A stretch of DNA of 64,000 nucleotides from the NCBI GenBank assembly GCA_900753405.1, contig CAADYZ010000013.1, forward strand, positions 1 to 64,000, in the 5' to 3' direction. Position 1 is the stretch's first letter. The number at the start of each line of letters is the position of its first letter. The notes beneath the pieces are model-generated. The model was not told where the DNA came from, did not search any database, and saw nothing but the letters and a program-made list of their open reading frames with translations. The position numbers and the translations under genes are program-made. Origin of the DNA: Campylobacteraceae bacterium. Its GTDB lineage: Bacteria > Campylobacterota > Campylobacteria > Campylobacterales > Campylobacteraceae. Below, in pieces: positions 8,932 to 17,011 of this stretch.

Positions 8932-11046
8932 TTATATTTTTGCTTTTAAAAGTCTAAGTGAGTTTAACACAACGCAAATCGAGCTTAAACTCATCGCCAA
9001 AGAGGCGATGTGCGGCGTTAGGCTAAACCCAAAAAACCCAGCTGCGAGCGGGATGCAAAGTGCGTTGTAGCCAAACGCCCACGCGAGGTTTTCTCTAACC
9101 ACAAGGCGCGACTTTCTTGCAAGCAAGAGCGCATTTTTCACGCCAAGAAGCCCGCAGCCGAGCAAAACCGCGTCCGTGTTGAGCTTTGCTAAGTCGCTGC
9201 CGCCACCAAGTGCGAACGAGGCTTTTGCCTCCTTTAAAACCAACGCGTCATTCACGCCGTCTCCAACAAAAGCAGAGTTTGGGCTTTGGCGTAAGATGGT
9301 GAGTTTGTCTTGCGGAAGGCAGTTTGCGTGAAATTCATTGACGCCAACTTCGCGCGCGACTACTTCAACTGCGGCGCGGTTGTCTCCGCTTAAAATGGCG
9401 CATTCAAAGCCCTCGTTTTGCAAAAACTCTACAAGCTCTTTTGCGTGCGGTGCAAGCGTGTTTTTAAACTCCATCTTGCCGACAAATTTGGCAACCTCCG
9501 CCTCTTTTGCCACTCGCGCAAAGTAGATGACCGAGTTTTGTGCCACCTCGCTTTGCGGAATTTTCACACCGTTTGCCTCCAAAAACCGCGCGTTTCCAGC
9601 CAGCTTTAAAACCTCGCCAACCTTTGCGCTCACGCCACCAGTTGCTGCGGTAAAGTCTGCTAAAATCAAATTTGATTTTGACATTTTTTTGCCAGCCTCT
9701 TTTGCGGGCGGTGAGTTTAAAAATGCGCGTGAAAGCGGGTGGCTGCTCTGCGTCATAAGCGGCAAAAACTCGCCAACTTCTGCCTCGCTAAGGCTGCAAA
9801 AACTCATCTCAAATTCAGCAGTCGTCAGCGTCATCGTCTTGTCAAAAAAGAACTTTTTCACGCCACACAGCTCTTCGAAAAGTTGCGGGTTTTTCACAAC
9901 TACGCCAAATTTTGAAGCGCGTGAAACGCTGCACACAAGCGCGATCGGCACTGCAAGCCCAAGCGCGCACGGACACGAGATCAACAGCACGGCGATCGCA
10001 CTCACCGCGCCCTTTTCAAAATCTTGCAAAAAGCCCCACGAAAAGAGCGTCACAAGCGCAATCCCCGTCACAACTGGCACAAAAACTTGTGCGATGGCGT
10101 CTGCTAGTTTTGTCGTTTTTGTCTCTTTTGAGGAGATGGCTAAAAGCTCGTCTGCAATCTGCGTTGCGAGGCTTTGGGCGTGAGTTTTAAGTGCCTTCAC
10201 CACCAAAAAGCCCTCCTCGCACACACTTCCGCCAAAAACTTCGCACGACTTAGTCGCATTCACCGCTGTTGCCTCGCCTGTAAGCGCGCTTGCGTCAAGC
10301 CTCGCCTCACCGCTTACCACAACGCCATCGACTGCCACGCTTTGCCCGCTTTTGACAACAAATTCGTCTCCAACTTTAAGCTCTTTGCACGGCACAACTT
10401 CGCCGCTTTTTAGTTGCGCGGTTTTGGGTTGCAAGTTTAAGAGGTTGGAGATCTGCTTTGTTGCAAGCGACTTTGTCCGCCCCTCCAAAAACCGCCCAAG
10501 CCAAACAAAAAATAAAATCATCAACGGCGATGAAAAATAAACCTCATTCGTCACTCCAAAGAGTGCCAAAAGGCTGTAAATCAAAGCTGAAACCACGCCC
10601 AAACTGATGAGCGAGTTCATATCAAACGAGAGAGTTTTTAACCCTAAAAAGGCGTGAGAGAGAAACTCTTTTGCCAAAAAAAGCGTTGCAAGCGTGCTAA
10701 AAATGGCAAAAACCGCCCACCAAACTCCTCCCGAAAAACTCATCTCCAACGCCATCACCACCGCTGAGGCAAGCGCGCTTAAAACGCACTTTTGCTTTGC
10801 GTTTTTAAGCTTTTCTTCTTGCGTGGCAAAAAGCTCGTCAAAGTCGCTAACCACGCCAAAACCTAGCTTTTTGACGCTTTTTTTCAACCCCTCAACGACA
10901 CTTGCGTCCTCGACTTCCCACACGCCGCTTGAAGTGGCAAATTCGATTTTAGCATCCTTCACGCCTTGCATTTTGGCGGTTTTGTTGCGGATGATGTTCG
11001 CACAATTTGCGCAACTCATCCCACTGATAATTAGCTTAACTTTCAC
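8932..11046 (-). CDS. copA: Copper-type P1B ATPase
   Basis: This 704-residue integral membrane pump exports monovalent copper, or delivers it as in CcoI-type pumps. It has an N-terminal metal-binding domain with GMSCANC (residues 9-15), an actuator loop SALTGEA near 253, the membrane metal site CPC at 358-360, a phosphorylation motif at 402-408, the HP motif in SSHPLSRAF and the GDGVNDA hinge. The phosphorylation motif reads DKTMTLT rather than the usual DKTGTLT; the phosphorylated Asp is present. The start is GTG at 11046 with GAGG upstream, overlapping the copZ-like gene by 11 bases, so the two are co-translated. Dispersed-motif sequence encodes SKSNLILADF near residue 470. The choice between CopA and CcoI role is open; the copZ partner favours CopA. 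Confidence 0.9.
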   Translation of the reverse strand: MKVKLIISGMSCANCANIIRNKTAKMQGVKDAKIEFATSSGVWEVEDASVVEGLKKSVKKLGFGVVSDFDELFATQEEKLKNAKQKCVLSALASAVVMALEMSFSGGVWWAVFAIFSTLATLFLAKEFLSHAFLGLKTLSFDMNSLISLGVVSALIYSLLALFGVTNEVYFSSPLMILFFVWLGRFLEGRTKSLATKQISNLLNLQPKTAQLKSGEVVPCKELKVGDEFVVKSGQSVAVDGVVVSGEARLDASALTGEATAVNATKSCEVFGGSVCEEGFLVVKALKTHAQSLATQIADELLAISSKETKTTKLADAIAQVFVPVVTGIALVTLFSWGFLQDFEKGAVSAIAVLLISCPCALGLAVPIALVCSVSRASKFGVVVKNPQLFEELCGVKKFFFDKTMTLTTAEFEMSFCSLSEAEVGEFLPLMTQSSHPLSRAFLNSPPAKEAGKKMSKSNLILADFTAATGGVSAKVGEVLKLAGNARFLEANGVKIPQSEVAQNSVIYFARVAKEAEVAKFVGKMEFKNTLAPHAKELVEFLQNEGFECAILSGDNRAAVEVVAREVGVNEFHANCLPQDKLTILRQSPNSAFVGDGVNDALVLKEAKASFALGGGSDLAKLNTDAVLLGCGLLGVKNALLLARKSRLVVRENLAWAFGYNALCIPLAAGFFGFSLTPHIASLAMSLSSICVVLNSLRLLKAKI

Positions 11047-11230
11047 TCTTTACCTCAACAACTTTAAACCCAAGATCTTCGATCTCGCTCTTTACCGCCT
11101 CCGCCTCGCTTTGACTCACCGCAAGCTCAACCACGCCGCCCTCAATCTTCGCCTCGCCAAAGTCGCCAAGCGCGTTTTTGATCGTCCTAACGCAGTTTTC
11201 GCACTTAATGCCCTCAACAACAAATTTCAT
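11036..11230 (-). CDS. copZ: CopZ-like copper chaperone
   Basis: This small protein (64 residues from ATG 11230) is a single heavy-metal-associated domain with GIKCENC, the CxxC copper site, near the N-terminus, and a predicted beta-alpha-beta fold. It would carry copper(I) in the cytoplasm to the adjacent ATPase. I placed the start at 11230 because AGGAG lies five bases before it; an in-frame start at 11254 lacks a site. The stop overlaps the copA start, so chaperone and pump are made together. Confidence 0.88.
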   Translation of the reverse strand: MKFVVEGIKCENCVRTIKNALGDFGEAKIEGGVVELAVSQSEAEAVKSEIEDLGFKVVEVKSES

Positions 11231-11266
11231 CCTCTCTCCTTTGTAAAATGTCAAAACCGAATTTGA

Positions 11267-11605
11267 TTAGAAAGTAACATTTTCAAGCAGCCAAACCCGC
11301 TCTTTTTCCACGCAAACAAGGTCGATTTGATAAGAGATATCAACATCGTAATGCAAAATGTAGTGTGAAATGGCAAGTTTTAGCTTTTTTAACTTCGCTG
11401 GACTTAGGCGGTAAATAGCTTCATACTCGCCCATCGTCGCCTTAACCTCAACAAAGTGCAAAACGCCGCCTTTGCGCGCGATGATGTCGATCTCGCCGAA
11501 TTTTGAGTGAAAATTCCGCTCCAAGATCTCAAACCCGCTCTCTTCTAAAAACTCGCACGCCCTGCCCTCGCTCGCAAAGCCAAAGTCATACTCTCGTCTT
11601 CCCAT
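11267..11605 (-). CDS. YraN family (UPF0102) nuclease-like protein
   Basis: The 112-residue protein matches the UPF0102 family: a small domain of the restriction-endonuclease/Holliday-resolvase fold with GEIDIIA and HFVEVKAT, the D...ExK metal-binding pattern, and an N-terminal Glu in the SEGRA segment. Its cellular role is not established; the fold suggests DNA processing. It lies divergent from mnmA. A dispersed-motif copy sits just downstream at 11250-11270. Confidence 0.85.
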   Translation of the reverse strand: MGRREYDFGFASEGRACEFLEESGFEILERNFHSKFGEIDIIARKGGVLHFVEVKATMGEYEAIYRLSPAKLKKLKLAISHYILHYDVDISYQIDLVCVEKERVWLLENVTF

Positions 11606-11708
11606 AAATTCGCTTTTGTTAAAAATGTGCGAAATTATATTTAGAGTTGCTTAAAATTAAGATTATTTTGGTATTTTACTTGCCTAAATTTGTTTAAGAA
11701 AGGCGAGA

Positions 11709-12728
11709 ATGGACATTTTAGTCGCGATGAGTGGCGGGGTTGATAGTTCGATGACGGCAAAGATGCTTGTAGAGGCTGGGCATAGCGTGGTTGGGGCTTA
11801 CGCAAAACTTCACAACCAAAAGGTCGGCTACCACGAACATAACATCGCAAATGTCAAAATGGTTGCTGAGTTTTTGGGAATTCCTTACCGCGTTGAGGAC
11901 TTCACGGGCGAGTTTAACGAAGAAGTTTTTATGCCGTTTGTGGAGAGTTACAAACAAGGCTTGACGCCAAATCCGTGCGCCATCTGCAACCGAAAGATCA
12001 AATTTGGCGCACTTTGGCGAGTCGCGCAAAGCATTGGCGCGCAGAAGATCGCCACGGGGCATTACGCGCAGATCAAAAACGGCAGAATTTACGAAGCGAC
12101 CGATCCAAGCAAAGACCAGAGCTACTTTTTGAGCAACATTGAGCCTGAAATGGTGCAGCGGCTGGTTTTTCCACTTGGCGAGATGTTTAAAAAAGATGTC
12201 AAGGAGATGGCGGCAAAAGTGCCGCAAATCGCCTCGCTTGCAACGCAAAAAGAGAGCAGCGAAATTTGCTTTGTGCCAAACGAATACACCGATGTTTTAC
12301 GCAACTTTTTTGACATCGACAAAGCAGGCGTTGTCAAAGACGCGCAAGGCAACGCTGTTGGCACGCACGGCGGTTACGCCAAATACACAGTCGGCAAAAG
12401 GCGCGGTTTTAGCGTAAATGGCGCGCACGAACCGCACTTTGTGCTAAGAACAAACCCAGCGACAAATGAGATCATTGTCGGCAAAGCAGACGAGCTTGTT
12501 TGTTTTGGGTTTAGCACGACAAATTTCAACGACTTTGTCGGACAAAGTGAGTTTGACGCCCTTGTAAAAGTGCGTTACAGAAGTGCTAAAATCCCGTGTC
12601 GCGTCAAACGAGAGGGCAGCGGAGTGAAGGTTGAGCTTTCGCAAAACGCCCGCGCAGTCGCCTCAGGACAGCTGGCGGTTTTTTACGACAATGAAGGCGG
12701 CGTTTTAGGAAGCGGGTTTATCAAGTAG
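11709..12728 (+). CDS. mnmA: tRNA-specific 2-thiouridylase
   Basis: MnmA puts sulfur on the wobble uridine of tRNA-Lys, -Glu and -Gln. The 339-residue protein has the PP-loop SGGVDSS near the N-terminus that binds ATP, the catalytic cysteine in NPCAICN and the second cysteine in SSEICFVP that forms the persulfide. KDQSYFL is a family motif. AAAGGCGAG precedes the ATG. The gene reads away from yraN across a 100-base AT-rich gap that must hold its promoter. Length and motifs are complete, so I regard it as functional. Confidence 0.95.
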   Translation: MDILVAMSGGVDSSMTAKMLVEAGHSVVGAYAKLHNQKVGYHEHNIANVKMVAEFLGIPYRVEDFTGEFNEEVFMPFVESYKQGLTPNPCAICNRKIKFGALWRVAQSIGAQKIATGHYAQIKNGRIYEATDPSKDQSYFLSNIEPEMVQRLVFPLGEMFKKDVKEMAAKVPQIASLATQKESSEICFVPNEYTDVLRNFFDIDKAGVVKDAQGNAVGTHGGYAKYTVGKRRGFSVNGAHEPHFVLRTNPATNEIIVGKADELVCFGFSTTNFNDFVGQSEFDALVKVRYRSAKIPCRVKREGSGVKVELSQNARAVASGQLAVFYDNEGGVLGSGFIK

Positions 12729-12796
12729 TGCAAAAACCGAATTTGAAAAAATTGTAGAAGAAAAAAAATTGTAGAAGAATTTGTAAAGGAGGCGTG

Positions 12797-14056
12797 ATGA
12801 AAATTGCGATTTTAGGAGTTGGCACGGTTGGGGACGCGGTAGCGGAGATTTTGCAAAAAAACGGCGAGTTGATCAAAGCCCGTTGCGGCGAGTTGATAGA
12901 ACCTGTCATCGGCGTTGTGCGTGACTTAAACAAGCCGCGCAAATCAAATTTGAAAGTGACAGACGACTTGCAAAGCGTGTTAAACAGGGACGACATTGAT
13001 GTTTTTGTCGAGTTGATTGGTGGCGTGGAGAAGCCTTTTGAGATCGTAAGCGACCTTTTAAGGCGCAAAAAAGCGGTCGTCACCGCGAACAAAGCCTTGC
13101 TTGCCTACCACCGCAACGAACTTGAAGCACTAGCAGGCACAACGCCGTTTGGCTACGAAGCAAGCGTTGCTGGCGGAATTCCCATCATCAAAGCCCTCCG
13201 CGAAGGACTCAGCGCAAATCACATTCAAAAAATCATCGGCATTATGAACGGCACGAGTAACTTCATCCTCACGCAAATGTCAAAAAACGCAACGCCATTT
13301 GCCGCCGCGTTAAAAGAGGCGCAAGAACTTGGCTACGCCGAAGCTGACCCGACCTTTGACATCGAAGGCTTTGACACCGCGCACAAACTGCTCATCCTAG
13401 CCTCAATCGCCTACTCGATCCACGCCAAACCTGAGGACATTTTGATCGAAGGGATCAGCAAAATCTGCCCCGAAGACATCGAATTTGCCAAAGAATTTGA
13501 ATACACGATCAAACTTCTTGGAGTTGCAAAACGCACCGCGGGTGGTGGCTTGGAGCTTAGGGTGCATCCCGCTCTTGTGCCGCAAGGGCAGATTTTGAGT
13601 AAGGTTGATGGCGTGATGAACGCGGTTAGTGTCACTGGTGACGCGGTTGGCGAGAGCCTCTTTTACGGCGCGGGCGCGGGCGGCGCGGCAACGGCAAGCG
13701 CAGTCATCAGCGACCTCATCGACATCGCCAAAGAGACGCAAAACCCGATGCTTGGCTACACAAACGCCTTTCAAACCTCGCCTTTGGAGCTGAAAAAACC
13801 TGAGCAAATTCGCACGAAATACTACCTGCGCTTGAAGGTGGCAAACCAAGTCGGCGTGCTAGCTAAGATCACAAATCTAATGAGCGCGCACAACCTCTCG
13901 ATCGAGAGCTTTTTGCAAAAAAGTCGCGGCGAGGAGGCAACGCTGTTTTTCACCACTGAGCTTTGCAGCGAGGGGGATTTAAAAGAGGTTGTAGAATTGT
14001 TAAAGAGCGAGAAAATTGTCCTTTGCGAGCCTTTTGTTATCCGCATCGAAGAGTAA
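12797..14056 (+). CDS. hom: Homoserine dehydrogenase
   Basis: The enzyme reduces aspartate semialdehyde to homoserine on the path to threonine and methionine. The 419-residue protein has a Rossmann start (GVGTVGDAVAEIL), the NKALLA motif, NGTSNFILT and AEADPTFDIEG of the catalytic domain, and a C-terminal ACT domain starting near LKVANQVGVLAKI, which usually mediates threonine feedback. ATG 12797 fits AAGGAGG four bases upstream better than the in-frame GTG three bases earlier. A short tandem repeat (AAAAATTGTAGAAGAA twice) precedes it at 12749-12780. Dispersed-motif sequence encodes KSNLKVTD near residue 55. It is followed closely by argJ. Confidence 0.95.
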   Translation: MKIAILGVGTVGDAVAEILQKNGELIKARCGELIEPVIGVVRDLNKPRKSNLKVTDDLQSVLNRDDIDVFVELIGGVEKPFEIVSDLLRRKKAVVTANKALLAYHRNELEALAGTTPFGYEASVAGGIPIIKALREGLSANHIQKIIGIMNGTSNFILTQMSKNATPFAAALKEAQELGYAEADPTFDIEGFDTAHKLLILASIAYSIHAKPEDILIEGISKICPEDIEFAKEFEYTIKLLGVAKRTAGGGLELRVHPALVPQGQILSKVDGVMNAVSVTGDAVGESLFYGAGAGGAATASAVISDLIDIAKETQNPMLGYTNAFQTSPLELKKPEQIRTKYYLRLKVANQVGVLAKITNLMSAHNLSIESFLQKSRGEEATLFFTTELCSEGDLKEVVELLKSEKIVLCEPFVIRIEE

Positions 14057-14079
14057 AAACCAAATTTGAAAGGAAGAAA

Positions 14080-15306
14080 ATGAAGTTTAATCTCATCCCA
14101 CTAAAAAACGGCTTGGAAAATGTCGCTGGGTTTAACTTTGGCGGCGGGAAGTGCGGCTTTAAGAAAAACGGCGAAAACGACCTTGCTTTCATCGCCGCGA
14201 GCGAGCCTGTGGATGTCGAGGCGGTTTTTACGACAAACCGCTTTGCCGCCGCGCCGATTCGCCACTTTTTAAAGACTAAGGGGACGCGAGAGAGTTTTAG
14301 GACGAATTTTGTGTTGATGAACTCAAAAAACGCGAACGCTATGACGGGTGAAGCAGGAGTGCGCGACATCGAGGAGATCTTCGCGCGGCTTGGCGGGCTT
14401 GAAAATTTTACGAATTTCAAGCTGGTAAATCCGCTGATGAGCTCAACTGGCGTCATCGGCTACCGCCTCGACACTGAGGCGATCGTCAAAGCGGCGGCGG
14501 GACTTGACCTCAGCGCACGGAACAGTGACGCAGCGGTTAGGGGGATTATGACGACTGATAGTTTCAAAAAAGAGCTTGCCTTTAAGGTCGAGTTGCTTGG
14601 CGAGTCGGGCGAGGTTGAAGGCGAGTTTCACATCGCCGCCATTTGCAAGGGCGCTGGGATGATCAACCCTGCGTTTGCGACAATGCTTTGCTTTGTGCTA
14701 ACAGACGCCAACATCCCGCAAGAGCGGATGAAAGCGGCTCTTAACGCGGCGGCACAGCAGAGTTTTAACGCCGTTAGCGTTGATGGCGACACGAGCACGA
14801 ACGACACTTTGATGTTGCTGACAAGCAGGCGCGGGGCTTACTGCGAAGAGGCGTTTGAGTTTGCGCTAAACACGCTGACAAAGCAACTTGCGTTGATGCT
14901 CGTTGAGGACGGCGAAGGCAGCAGCAAGGTTGTCGCTTTTGAGGTAAGCGGCGCGCGTGACGCGAGGGAAGCAGAAATCGCCGCAAAGGCGCTTAGCAAC
15001 TCGCTTTTGGTTAAAACCGCGCTCTTTGGCGAAGACCCAAACTGGGGGCGGATCGCCTCGACAATTGGTGCTAGCGGCGTGGAGTGCAGCGAGGAGAAGT
15101 TGAGGATCTTTTACGACAGCGTGCTGGTTTATGACTCGCTTCACCCACAACTCACACCACAAAGCGAAGCCGCCGCGCACAAGGTGATGCAAAAAAAGAG
15201 CTACAAGATCACCTGCGAGCTTGGCGTTGGCAACGGCAGTTTCACCGCCTTTGGCTGCGACCTTGGGCATAAATATGTCGAGATCAACTCCGACTACCGC
15301 TCGTAA
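14080..15306 (+). CDS. argJ: Glutamate N-acetyltransferase / amino-acid acetyltransferase
   Basis: ArgJ transfers acetyl from N-acetylornithine to glutamate in the arginine pathway. The protein has 408 residues from ATG 14080, which has AAGGAAG at the right distance; a longer in-frame opening into hom is not used. Seen motifs are STGVIG, KGAGMINPAFATML (the last Thr-Met-Leu holds the Thr nucleophile at the self-cleavage site), VDGDTSTNDT and NWGRI. A dispersed-motif copy forms the hom-argJ gap and abuts the ribosome site. It is probably co-transcribed with hom. Confidence 0.95.
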   Translation: MKFNLIPLKNGLENVAGFNFGGGKCGFKKNGENDLAFIAASEPVDVEAVFTTNRFAAAPIRHFLKTKGTRESFRTNFVLMNSKNANAMTGEAGVRDIEEIFARLGGLENFTNFKLVNPLMSSTGVIGYRLDTEAIVKAAAGLDLSARNSDAAVRGIMTTDSFKKELAFKVELLGESGEVEGEFHIAAICKGAGMINPAFATMLCFVLTDANIPQERMKAALNAAAQQSFNAVSVDGDTSTNDTLMLLTSRRGAYCEEAFEFALNTLTKQLALMLVEDGEGSSKVVAFEVSGARDAREAEIAAKALSNSLLVKTALFGEDPNWGRIASTIGASGVECSEEKLRIFYDSVLVYDSLHPQLTPQSEAAAHKVMQKKSYKITCELGVGNGSFTAFGCDLGHKYVEINSDYRS

Positions 15307-15445
15307 CTGCTGACAAATTTGGTTTTGGTTACGGCTGTTGAAGTTGCAAAAACCAAATTTGGTTTTTGCAAAACCGCAAATCGTAAAACTAAATTTAATT
15401 TTTGCAGTTTTGAATTTTTTGAGATTTTGCGATTTGTTTTTTTCT

Positions 15446-16077
15446 TTCAAGGGGGGCAAGGGGGCTTGAATTGCGAAGTCGCTCCCGCAAATCCGCCTTT
15501 AAAAATCCATTGAACCCCTGACAATGCTTTCAAGGTTGCGTAAAAACTAATCATTTTTACGATTGATTTAATGATTTTGCAAAAACCAAATTTGCTTTTG
15601 ACAAATTTGTTGCTTGAAATTTTGATTTTCTAGTTTTGGATTTAAACCAATACTAGGATAAAAATTGTAAAAAAAATGTTTTCACCTACACTTTTGTGTC
15701 AGCAAAAGTGCCTAAATTTTCAAAGCAACGCTTTGAAAATTTCATAACAGCCCTAAATAACCAAAAATCTAATTTGCAAAAATCAAATTTGATTTTCAAA
15801 TAAAAAATCGTAAAAAACAATTAGTTTTTACGCAACCAGCAAAGCGTTGTCGGGGGATTTGGGGATTTTAAAGGCGGATTTGCGGGAGCGAGTTGCCATT
15901 CAAGCCCCACAAGTCCGCCTTTAAAATTATTTGACTTCGTAAAGCCTCCAAAAATTGAAAACTGCGAAAACCAAATTTGATTCTGATATTTACGGAATTT
16001 CAAATTTAGTTTTGACATTTTAAAGTATAGGTGAAGCATTTTTTTACAATCGCATAGCGAGTTTTTGGATTTAACTC
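15446..16077. repeat. Modular intergenic repeat, copy A (no protein gene)
   Basis: The region 15307-16173 carries no convincing gene. It holds two modules that also occur at 61441-62079. Module 1 (15446-15572) starts with a G-rich stretch and GGCTTGAATTGCGAAGTCGC and returns inverted at about 15803-15935. Module 2 (15611-15745) contains CACTTTTG/CAAAAGTG (15689-15710) and a perfect 13-base-pair hairpin (15714-15742). A partial, rearranged inverted piece of module 2 is at 16021-16077. Several dispersed palindromic motifs are scattered through it. The overall imperfect symmetry looks like a non-coding mobile element or structured RNA. Confidence 0.75.
15714..15742. other. Perfect 13-bp hairpin in modular repeat A
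   Basis: Arms AAATTTTCAAAGC and GCTTTGAAAATTT enclose a 3-base loop. The equivalent hairpin at 61967-61995 has a paired change (C:G to T:A), which keeps the stem. Its neighbour hairpin is at 15689-15710. Confidence 0.75.
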
Positions 16078-16173
16078 AGGCGAATCATATCGTGCGGATG
16101 TGTTTGCGGCGGCAAAAGCACAGGTTTAAACATTTTTAACACAATTTTTAATCAAAAACGACATCCAACCTCG

Positions 16174-16308
16174 TCACAAACCAGCGTCAAAACCCATTTC
16201 TTTGACCTCCGCCACCAAAGCCGCATAAGCACTTTTGGCAGCGCGGCAAAAGTAATCCTCGCCGCCTTTAAACCACGCGCGACCCGCCTTCAAACGCGCC
16301 GTTACAAC
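16174..16308 (-). pseudogene. Possible C-terminal gene remnant
   Basis: Reading the minus strand from 16308, an open frame runs through ARLKAGRAWFKGGEDYF and ends VKEMGFDAGL at the stop 16174. The composition is protein-like, but no start with a ribosome site is visible and the frame differs by one base from the hypothetical gene ending at 16302. It could be the broken tail of that gene or a leftover of another. I do not recognise the family. Confidence 0.3.
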
Positions 16309-16826
16309 CCCCTGTAAAGTGCTTTCTCATTTACAAATTTCCTCCTAACAATATCAAAAAACTTCTCATTAAACTTGTAAAAGCTCTCTCGCAAACACTC
16401 GCTAAAAGCTTGACTTAGGTTGGCTTCTATCTTATTCCACCTTTGCTCGTCAAGGTCGCCCTTTTTTTCGTCAAAGCTATACTTCAACATATACTCCGTG
16501 GCAAAAGACAACCCCTCGCCGTCCAATGTCCGCATAGCCGATTTAAGTGGCTTATGAGGGTAAAAATAATTTATCAAAAATGAGTTATATGCTATTCTTG
16601 TTTCGTTAAAATCACCATCCAATTCAGCACACATAAAAGGGCTACAAAACACGGCTAATTTAAAATCTGGCGTTTCGTCAATCTCTTTAATTAGCTTCTT
16701 GCGTTCCTTATCCATAAGCTTTCCAATGCTTCTAATAGGCGCTGTGGCGTCTAAAATAAGCCCTTGTGCTTTAAAAAATGCCTTATCTAGTCCGTCTAGA
16801 CTATCGTAAAATTGTTTGAAATTCAT
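16302..16826 (-). CDS. Hypothetical protein
   Basis: The 174-residue protein starts at ATG 16826 (AAAGGG upstream); an in-frame GTG lies 24 bases earlier. No signal peptide or membrane segment is visible. It is rich in charged and aromatic residues, with a Lys-rich stretch MDKERKKLIKEID near residue 40 and a C-terminal half of likely helices. I do not recognise a family. It sits alone between the modular repeat and a divergent membrane gene, with palindromic-motif DNA at 16886-16915 upstream. The remnant just downstream may once have belonged to it. Confidence 0.6.
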   Translation of the reverse strand: MNFKQFYDSLDGLDKAFFKAQGLILDATAPIRSIGKLMDKERKKLIKEIDETPDFKLAVFCSPFMCAELDGDFNETRIAYNSFLINYFYPHKPLKSAMRTLDGEGLSFATEYMLKYSFDEKKGDLDEQRWNKIEANLSQAFSECLRESFYKFNEKFFDIVRRKFVNEKALYRGL

Positions 16827-16963
16827 TTTAAACCCTTTAAGTAAAGCCACATCATACCCAAACCACTTCGCACTTTTGCTTAAATTGTCAAAATCAAATT
16901 TGATTTACACAATTTTAAGCCAAGCTTAATGAGAGTAAAAAAGTCTAAAATAAGCTTTGCTTT

Positions 16964-16972
16964 GCTATACTC
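16964..16972 (+). promoter_or_regulatory. Extended -10 promoter for the membrane protein gene
   Basis: TTGCTATACT contains TGnTATACT, an extended -10, about 40 bases before the ATG at 17012. The upstream sequence is T-rich as is usual for Campylobacter sigma-70 promoters. Confidence 0.55.
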
Positions 16973-17011
16973 ACCCTTTCAACCTCGCGTCCAACGCAAA
17001 AAGGAGAGAAG

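Noticed and set aside
11717..12248. Minus-strand 176-codon frame inside mnmA
   Set aside because: It is antisense to a clear gene and has no family pattern.
13963..14079. Longer argJ frame beginning inside hom
   Set aside because: It covers hom codons; the real start at 14080 has a ribosome site and family-typical N-terminus.
15821..16039. Minus-strand open frame in the repeat block
   Set aside because: It is composed of repeat modules and motif copies, without a family pattern or ribosome site.
15440..16100. CRISPR array
   Set aside because: The repeats are not evenly spaced and occur in both orientations, so they are not a CRISPR.
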